Below, one piece after another: positions 55,722-64,000 of a stretch of DNA of 64,000 nt. The notes below the pieces were generated by a model. It was not told the origin of the DNA and made no database searches. It worked only from the letters and a program-made list of their open reading frames with translations. The stretch spans positions 107,545,145-107,609,144 of the forward strand of contig CM068830.1 of NCBI GenBank assembly GCA_028554795.2, written 5' to 3'. Both the position numbers and the translations under genes were made by a program. Source of the DNA: Sinohyriopsis cumingii. Taxonomy: Eukaryota > Mollusca > Bivalvia > Unionida > Unionidae. The stretch's first letter is position 1. Each line of letters starts with the position of its first letter.

Positions 55722-57310
55722 ATAATTACCTTGAAGAGGTAAGGTATATACATGTTTAATGGAGCTTAAATGCATGGTTTTGTAGAATAGATTTTAAATA
55801 AATGCATTACAAGGTTGTAGTAGCGTTTCACCCTTTTTACAGCTCGATCTGATTTGTTTACAGTCTTGTAAGCGATTTTAATATGCACCAACTTTATATT
55901 TAATCATGGTGCGTTTATTTATAAACATTATTTCACAGAACACCGCCATCCCCAACGATAGAAATACTCACAATTTTCGTAATGAATATATTTTTGAGTA
56001 CCTCTTACCCCATCCCACACTTGACAAAAATTATTTTCACACATGAGAAATAAAACCAATAAAATAAACCCAACAACATATCACCCATGATACATATTTG
56101 TAGACATTATGATTCTTTGCTCTTCCAAAAATTACCCTACTTTCATTTTGCAAAATTGAATACTCTACCACCAACCACCACTAAACAAATATAAATTGCT
56201 AGCAAAGCCAAGCATTGAGGATGTAAATATAACCCTAATAAATGTGTTTAAACCCGTTCAGCATAAACTTCAAAGCGTAACGATCAGTAATTAATACTAT
56301 ACTATTAGAATTTATTAAGATAAAATAAGGTCTTCCGCTCGTAAATCCAGATTAGCAATTAACTATTGGTATTTAATAGTCGCCCACTCAATCGTAATCT
56401 ACACAGTCGTTGTCCACCGAAGTGATAGCTGACCATTAGCAGGTCTGACACTCAGTACTTAATCGTCGTGATCCCAACTATTTTGATACGAGACGGCATA
56501 TCAAGGATAAAAAACGAGTAGTAAGTGTTGCTTTCATACACTCAATTCATTTTCCGCAATGTATACAAGAGTCAGACTAGGATTAAATATTTCCGGTTAG
56601 TTCTATCTACATTTAGAGCTGTTGTTTGGCTGTGCCTTTCATTACGAAATATTTATGACTGGGACTGAATTTTACCATGAAATGATTCTTTTCTTTTTTG
56701 AGATGCCTTATACTGTGGTTGTGAAAGCAGTGTAGTGGAAGTACTTCATGTTAATGTACTATAATAGTAATGTCACAAATATGAATCCTAGTGTCATTGG
56801 TATATTGGTCTGAGTTCAATTTGGTGAAATGCATGTAGGTAACGAATAGTAAAATAGTTGGTGGTCTCACCCTCATATACGTCCTTTAAAAAGGACGTTA
56901 AATACAGTTTGGACATTAAAGTGGACTAATTAATTTTTCATGTTTGCATGTTGTCCTGCTGACATGTTGAGGTAACTACACATCAATATAAGTCCTAACA
57001 AAACAGCAACTATATTAAGGTTAATGACCAAAACGTGTTACACTATAAATATACAATTCCTCCGATGTATTATTAATTCAAACTTAAACGTGCAGTAATA
57101 TTATATATTATTATACGATTAATGTTGTTTAGAGAGTAATTAAGCATAGAAAAGATTAACTTTCTGTGTACTAAAATTCATACGCTACGACTTCAAACGA
57201 CTTGGAACAAATCCACTCGCCTATGCAAATAAGCTGGCACTGTTTCACACAGCTGTGAATTAAATATCTCTTTATAAGATATGTGTGATGTGTGGTGTGT
57301 CCTTTGCTTA
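55722..57310. other. Intergenic stretch, nothing recognised
   Basis: AT-rich with no microsatellite or motif of note. Confidence 0.55.
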
Positions 57311-57469
57311 GGTCTAAAGCGGTATTTGGATAGACATTGCCTCAAGTTAGATGAACAAAATCATAACTTACCTGAGAGGTTTGTGTCTGTGCAATTCCGT
57401 ATATTTAGACCTTATCCTAGAGCAAATGACAACGTTGTGCATCTTCTTTATATTAGGAATGGCAAGTGA
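57281..57469 (+). other. Possible exon or retroelement remnant
   Basis: An open frame of 62 codons (RYLDRHCLKLDEQNHNLPER, then RIFRPYPRANDNVVHLLYIR) preceded inside by a possible acceptor, TTTGCTTAG, at 57312. Protein-like but unassigned. It lies about 500 bases upstream of LTR-like repeat copy B, so a link to a retroelement is possible. Confidence 0.3.
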
Positions 57470-57984
57470 TTTACACAGATTTGTTACCTAAAAATAGTTA
57501 TATGTAATGATTAATGATTTTGTGTAATCCTTTGATATTCTTATGTATATCTATATCGGATATTTAATTCTTTTAGCCCATGATTGTAGATTGTAAGGGT
57601 CAATTTGTAAAGAACATATTACATAGCTGATTTTCATCTATGATTGTATATTATACTTAAAATAATTATCGCTTGTAGGTAAACATGCTTACTTACATTT
57701 GAGTTCTGGTCAAAATGGGTTTACCCTTGGGAATTCCTGGTCTACATGATATTTGCCATATTCTTTACTAAACTGTAATTAAAAGACATGACCTTATTTA
57801 AAATTTGGTATGCTCTGGAAGTCAACTTTTAACTTTCATACTGGTCATCTTATTCTGTTTTAGGTTTTTTATAAAGACTCTTTACATTCTAATTGCCCAT
57901 TCCATATCTTAACATCAGTTTTTGTGGAATCAATGTTAGTTGCATTAAGTGTAATTTGAGAGGATCTATTTATTGAAAATATTT

Positions 57985-58345
57985 TTTGGAACTAAAAAGT
58001 GCTAATTGAATTTAAGACTAGAGCACTATTTTGGAATTATTGTTAATTCATTCAGGCATATGTTGGATTATATCATTGTGATACATTTGGACTGTCGGCA
58101 CTTTAGCACATTATATGGTTACTGGTATATCAGCTCATTCAAAATTGGAACTCATTCGCAAAACCATTGAAATTTATTTGGAACACTTTATACTTTAAGA
58201 CTTGTGATCAAATAAACTTTTGAACTATTTGTCACTTAGTTCCCAATACTGTCAGTTCTGTTGAATTTTCACTTTGTGTTCTAGAAAAATAAACTATTGA
58301 TTGACTGTTACAATATTTGTTAGTTGTTGCTTGATCTGTTATTTA
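57985..58345 (+). repeat. LTR-like dispersed repeat, copy B
   Basis: Longest copy. Shares TATCATTGTGATACATTTGGACTGT, GGCACTTTAGCACA and TTTGGAACACTTTATAC with the others. It continues to AGCCACAACAATA near 58359, the kind of terminal ACAACA seen in LTRs. The 5' edge is unresolved. Confidence 0.6.
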
Positions 58346-61140
58346 GTTTAAGACCAAATAGCCACAACAATATTCCATTACCCAAAGAGTATTAATTTAC
58401 GTTTGACATATCGATACACATGACAGATAAATTATTTGGTATATATACATACACATTTGGTAAGCTAAACAGTGTCTGCAATTAGAATATTTAATATAAA
58501 TCTTAAGATGACAATGTGGAAATACTTCACCTAATATGTGTTTAAGACAATGTAGTCGTATAGATATGAGGTGTTGAAGGTTGATAAAAATGAAAACGAA
58601 AACATTGAATGGGGAAAAATGACTGTGCAAGCTGTAAAGCGCCTAAATTTGTTTATTTAAATAGTTGTGAACGCACTGAAAATATTTTGTAGTTGCAGTA
58701 AATGGAATTTGCATAAATGTTTGCTGCAGAGTTTAGCAAGCCATCGTATAATAAAATCTAACAAATTAATAAGTGACTTCTTGTATGACGAAATAATACC
58801 ACTAGAAAGTTCTCAATTCGTATGCTGGTTCTGTACAAATATTCAGACGGTAACACAGCTTCAATTGTCCTTGTCAGTAATATTGAGAATTTCTGCCCAG
58901 AAACCTTGTAAGCAGATTATAATAACGCGGGAAAGTACATAATACTAATCTTAGGAAGTAGGTTAAATATTGTCCCATTATATTATTTTAATGAATTTCA
59001 ACAGTAAAAAGCAAATGACAAACAAATGCACTATCATTTTATATAAAAATGTAAAATTACCCCCCTCCCAACTAAGCGAGATGAATGAATGAGAAATGTA
59101 CATAACGTAATTGTGACTCAGCACAAAATGCATAAAGTAATTTTATAGATAGTAGATATTACTGAATAAAGTTGGTATTATAAGGAAGGAAACGACAGGA
59201 CCATGAAATAATTAAATGTAAAAATGGACTGATAATTCATTTATGAAAAAAATAAATTTCACTCTTAAATTTAACTAAACAATTTGCTCTAACAATGGCA
59301 AATATGCGATTGATACAACTTGCCGAAATCTGAAATCCTCCCTTAATTAGTTTTCAGACAAGAAGAGAAATGATCATACTTAAGGCTCAGACTAAACATT
59401 TATATTATAAAAAGATGGCTCCTTGCCTTAGTTATGCTAAAAATGAGTTTATAATTGAAGCATTAGATCATAAAATGAATCAAGATATTTTACTGCTTAC
59501 TTGGAAACAATCAAGATGAACAATTGCAATAAAAATAATAAGTAAGAAAAGGTTCAGCTTTTTAACTGTCAATTAATCTCTCAGAAAGAGACAATGTCAT
59601 TTATTGTAATGCTGATTGATATCAGAGAAATTTACCTGGCAAGATAAAGAACAAAAATGTTATGTAGACTTCAGTCTAAAATATGTTGAATGCACTAGAC
59701 ATGATTCTTGCAGGAAACAAGTGATGATACAGTTAAATATATTTAATTTATATCGTGTGCTTGATTTTTATCCATGACTGAAGACATAGTTTTGAGTGTG
59801 CCTAAGTTTTGTAATACTTATATATTATAAATAATTTGTTTACTGATATTAGGGTTCCATATCCAGCCCTAGTTACAAACACAGAATGTTCTGGAAGCGA
59901 CAGTGTGACCCATATCCTGGAAAATGGTGGAAATGCAAATGAAGAGAACGAAAGATAAGAGGCCTATGTAAATGAAAAGAGGGAGAGAGAATGAGAGAAA
60001 AGGAGATAGAAATACAAATGCAGAGAGAAGTGGAAGAAATACGGAAATACAACATAGGTTAAAATAATTATAACTGTCAGGAAGATCGCGCTCTCCACAC
60101 TCGTATATACACAAATTCGGGTTTTGATGGTACCGGATATATTTGATTAATACCATCTTATAAAAAAGCCGAAGTTTAAGACAATCGCGGAAAATTTGAA
60201 CAGGTAAAAAGAGCATTGCACTTTGCTATAACAAAGTGTACTTATTTTGCAAATGTCTTAAAGTCTATATATCCTTGCAGGTAAAACAGAGTGATGAGTA
60301 TGATATAGCTAATTAATATATTTTCAACGGTTATGCCTTAGTATCTAAGGCATGACGAGTAAGGTTTAGAAATTTTAGAAAAGACAATCGACAAAGCCAC
60401 GTCGACTTTGCAGACCAAATAACACATATGTGATAACTGGTGTATAGTCAAGAAGGTTGAAGTATATTACTATTTCTCAGACAAATCAAATTAGTTTAAA
60501 CATTCAAGAATTGCAACCATAGTATTGTCAATATTCATCTTGATGAGCAAAAGGTACGAACGTTGGAAAATGAAAATTGAACAACTGGCGACTCCTTGAC
60601 TCACACAGTTTCATTTGTCAGTAATTGTTACTCTTAGAACGCTATTTGGTAAAGAAATCATCTCAATCTCATACGAGTACGTCCAAAGCTTAATCTGGCA
60701 CAACGTTTATAAATCAAACATCTGATCAGACTGATCAGAAGTATTAATGTTTTCCTATGTGCAATTAATGTAAAAATAAAGGAATTCAAGTGCATTCAAA
60801 GTTTATTTTCCATATACAGTTAATAGGACAGTTTCTATAACAGTTTTATAGTTAGCAGCTCCTAGCCTTACTTTCTAAGTTTTCTGTACTTTGTTCTTGC
60901 AGATATGGATACCTATAGGTTTGTATAGAGCTTGTAAATATTGTAATCAGCCATCTTAGAAATTTAATCAATATCTTAAGAAATAGCCAGGTCTCTAAAA
61001 CGCATTATCCAAAAATTGAGTACGGCTCATTATTAGCGCATCATTTCACCCTTTTATTGAACAAAATCACCCCACCCCACCCCGAATGAATAAAATGAGT
61101 AGTCGGATAACGATTATTTTCCCATGTTTGTAAGGATAAG
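58346..61140. other. Intergenic stretch, nothing recognised
   Basis: Short frames at 58667-58942 and 59869-60216 have no support. No repeats beyond AT-rich low complexity. Confidence 0.5.
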
Positions 61141-61144
61141 AACT

Positions 61145-61520
61145 ATAGTAACATTTTGGGAGTATTGTGGATTCATTCAAAGACGTTCTGGACAATGGCA
61201 TTGTCATAAAGTACGACTAATGATGACACTTCAGAATGTTCAAGACTTTTTGTACTTGAACACATTCAACTCTGTTGGCACTTCAGCACATTTAAAGATA
61301 TTGGTAGATCACCACATTCAGGACATGAAGTTCATTCCGACCACTTTGCTCCTTGTAGCAAAACTTTTAGGATTAGTTCGGAATTAGTTTTACATACTCT
61401 TAAGTTCATCTAACGTTTTCATTTTGTAAAGCAGAGAATTAAATCATTTGTTACGTTTTACACAACAGTTGGTTTTAATTCTTTCTGTTACTCAGTTGAA
61501 GACCATAGTGTCGCAACAAT
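61145..61520 (+). repeat. LTR-like dispersed repeat, copy C
   Basis: Shares GGGAGTATTGTGGATTCATTCA, TCTGGACAATGGCATTGT, CTGTTGGCACTTCAGCACATTT and the ending GTCGCAACAATAT with copy B. Confidence 0.65.
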
Positions 61521-61769
61521 ATATTTAATTAGCAAGTGCTTAGAACTTGCCGGCAAATTCTCTGTGATCTTGATAGGTATTTTGCTTTATAATCATGAAG
61601 CAAAACTAAATTTACAAACTTTTAAAAATGAAGATTCACCTAATAGTGATCCATGCATGTTGTTTAGCCAGATAAAACAGCAAAGGACCACTTGAAAATT
61701 TTATTCGATTTTTAGTTGCGTAGCATTTTCAAGTCTTCAAGACTTTCCACTGTTTGAAATAACCTAGTT

Positions 61770-61976
61770 TTGACAAGACATCATGGCGAAAATAATCGAG
61801 TACTAATCTGTCAAGAGACACTGGTTAGAAACGACAATACATTGGAAACGTTCGATCATGAAACAAAGAAACTGGTAACATCGAACAGATTGTCGGAACG
61901 TAACTACACCACAATACAGCTGATCAACATAACATATGGCCATCATGGAATGTACATCATATGTTCTTACAGATAA
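61770..61976 (+). pseudogene. Ig-like exon relic
   Basis: 68 open residues with Ig features: an early Cys (VLICQE), LSERNYTTIQLINITYGHHG and MYIICSY, matching the strand E-F L.NIT...G.Y.C pattern. A stop follows at once and neither flank has a good splice site. Probably a dead exon related to the receptor genes on either side. Confidence 0.45.
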
Positions 61977-62249
61977 AAACAGATATGAACGCAAGAATTT
62001 CATGCGTTCATAAGACATATGATCACAACTACATAAAGGAGAAACTTCAGTGAAAAAAGTTTTAAAAAGCACCCAATGCAGACAAATTATAATTTATATA
62101 CATCTTTTGTTTTAACTTTATGTCGTAATTCTGTTCAAGTCACTTTGCGTTGAAACCCATCCAGTATATATTGTTGCAAGCCTTGTTTCATTTTCATGAA
62201 AAATATATACAATTCGTGGTACATCAAGGCCAAGGCTACGGCGTACATA

Positions 62250-62251
<2 letters not shown>

Positions 62252-62302
<51 letters not shown>
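62252..62302. repeat. (TA)n microsatellite abutting a splice acceptor
   Basis: About 25 TA units directly followed by CTTGCAG at 62303-62309. Confidence 0.97.
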
Positions 62303-62304
<2 letters not shown>

Positions 62305-62309
62305 TGCAG

Positions 62310-62427
62310 GTGCCATGGCGCCCTGAGTCGATAATACAACTGAAGTGTCACCGCAAAATTACAATGTTCCCTGCTTTGCGCCGTTTGGGAATATTTGTCA
62401 CATTTCTGTGCGCCGGTAAATATTCAG
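62310..62427 (+). CDS. First coding exon (signal peptide) of a second receptor-like gene, partial
   Basis: After an acceptor (CTTGCAG) comes a short 5' leader, then ATG at 62364 encoding MFPALRRLGIFVTFLCAG, a typical signal peptide with a basic n-region and hydrophobic core. Two donors both leave phase 1: G/GTAAAT at 62416 and TCAG/GTACGT at 62428, the latter stronger and annotated. A phase 1 signal-peptide exon is the usual start of Ig-receptor genes. An upstream ATG at 62315 in a good context gives a three-codon uORF (MAP, stop). The rest of the gene is beyond the window or in unrecognised exons. Confidence 0.6.
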
Positions 62428-64000
62428 GTACGTATGTAGGCTGTTATAAATCATAAACCAAATCTTTTTTAAGAATTCTTGTTCGTGGGTTATTTTGTAA
62501 TATTTGTAACTATTGACATAAAACCAAAACATGTTATCTCAGTTTCAATTTCTTCTTCCATCAAAGGAAATGCATGTTATCCCATCTGTTGTTCAAGACA
62601 TGCTCGCGCGTCTCAAGGTACAAATTCTGATTAATTACACCCTTGTTGTATATGTAAATGTGGAAATTCTGTTTGCAGCGCCAAAAATGAAGAAATTAGA
62701 ACCGCTAACATAGATCGACTCTTGAAAATATCAATTTAGAGCATTCTAACTTCATCCAGATGTCAAGATGGTACACTTCATGTTGCCGACTTTAACCAAA
62801 AACGTAAAAAGTTATACTCACCACTGACTAGATTGAAAACACTATGGGCAGTACGAATATAGACACTTAATTTTTTCCAAACAAAGTACAACACATGGGA
62901 ATCTTGTGAGATCATTTACTCTTCTGCTTAATCAGTATTCAAGCACATTTGATCATAAGGACACCTTTTGTTCAATGAAGGACAAGTCCATGTAAGACTA
63001 TAACAACTGGTGACAATGCAAACAAAGATACTTATCCAGAATTTATTTTATTCACGCAAGTAGTAACATGGGTGATTTTAGATCCAAAGATGTTGCTAGA
63101 TCCTAAAAAGAAATAATATGTAGGCTAACATGGAGAAGGCTGCTAGACTCAATCGGGTAATTGACATGGTTGACGTAAGGACACTTGGGGAAGAATGTGA
63201 GTAGTGTTAGAAGTGGCCGACCTCAGTTGATCACAATACGACACTATAGGGAAGGTTAAAATCCTAAGTGAATGAGGTCCATAGGTTAAATATGGGAATG
63301 GGTTGATAGAACAGAAGGAGTGCTGTGGTTAAAGGGGAATGGGTTAAAAGTTTGAGTTGAAAACATAAACATAAACATACACATGCATAGACATAAACAA
63401 GATAATAACACTTAGGCAAGAGTGAAAAAAGTAATTTCTTGAGACATGAAAGTGGCCCTGAAAAGAGCCATTCGTGTGTTTTAACCCAATCGAGTTAACA
63501 TAGCTAACATCTTACTCGGCATTTTCTTTTCCTTAATGTCTATCTTACAGTAGGCCCGTACTTCAGATAATATTGTGTCTCCACATATATTATTGTCCTC
63601 CATAGGGCTATATCAGCCATGCTGATAATGGTCCACGATGATTTCACAAAGATCAGATAGTTCGGATTGGATGCTTCCACGCTTTCTAACATGGTATGGA
63701 GCTTAGGCTCTCCAACGGTCAATATTCTATGTATCTTGATCGTGGATGCGAACAGGTGAAATCATGAGACGAGTCGTTGGTATTTATTGTTTAAAATCGG
63801 ATCAAAACGGATTTACACTTTTTACCAATCCAAAGTCGCATTACAAAATTCAGTCAGAACATGGAGTCTCTCTTCCAATCAAAAGAGAGCTCCTTGCCAC
63901 ATTATATTCAGTACTTAGGTGCTTCAGAGATTGAGTATGGCTAAGCTAGGAGGACGATGTATTGAGATGCACCTGCAGTGGAGACGAGGAGTGATGGAAT
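62428..64000 (+). other. Downstream intron or intergenic sequence
   Basis: No further exon was identified with confidence. Frames at 63540-63722 (minus) and 63746-63934 (plus) overlap a protein-like region but have no recognised motif. Confidence 0.45.

Overview
The window is invertebrate nuclear DNA: AT-rich, intron-containing, full of (TA)n, (CA)n and (TC)n microsatellites and layered mobile elements, with no bacterial-style operons. tRNA-headed SINEs, CR1/RTE-like LINE fragments and a Polinton suggest a lophotrochozoan, probably a mollusc. That placement is inference from repeat types, not from a diagnostic gene.

Host genes. The clearest is a plus-strand receptor gene (about 6.0-25.75 kb; its 5' exons lie upstream or were not recognised). 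It has an Ig-fold exon, a transmembrane exon, three small exons and a final exon whose tail carries several YxxPhi motifs spaced like an ITAM. All splice phases agree (1-1-1-2-1-2). A signal-peptide exon at 62.3 kb opens a second gene running off the right edge. Ig-like relics at 32.2 kb (minus) and 61.8 kb (plus) hint that this is a cluster of such receptors.

Mobile and virus-derived DNA. The receptor's last intron (13.6-25.7 kb) holds a decayed but end-to-end Polinton/Maverick-type element at 14.38-24.32 kb, with ~185 bp terminal inverted repeats. It carries a packaging ATPase fragment, a parvovirus-type PLA2 protein, an rve integrase, an SF1 helicase, a penton/minor-capsid-like gene, a small membrane/coiled-coil protein and the start of a double-jelly-roll major capsid gene. 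No protein-primed DNA polymerase was seen. A LINE (21.86-23.67 kb) interrupts it and a SINE (18.14-18.40 kb) sits in it.

A second, much younger element lies at 51.815-54.261 kb. It has 429 bp inverted termini with only three mismatches, two paralogous zinc-ribbon ORFs, and between them four tandem ~140 bp units that each hold a short hairpin. Stem sequence varies between units while pairing is kept in three of them. It shares a gene start with a decayed gene at 34.66-35.44 kb. This is the best candidate for an undescribed system.

Decayed Polinton-like coding continues at 34.6-39.5 kb, and unidentified decayed minus-strand coding at 42.2-44.1 kb. A pseudogene of an unnamed multi-copy metazoan family is at 33.45-34.63 kb. 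Other content: RTE-like LINE (2.64-3.93 kb), retrocopy-like pseudogene with poly(A) (4.05-4.57 kb), CR1-like LINE fragments (28.9-29.6, 44.88-45.35 kb), five SINEs of one family with target duplications, two other tRNA-headed SINEs, and an LTR-like dispersed repeat in three copies. Large parts of 6.3-13 kb, 25.8-33 kb and 45.4-64 kb show nothing recognisable beyond intron, intergenic and microsatellite DNA.
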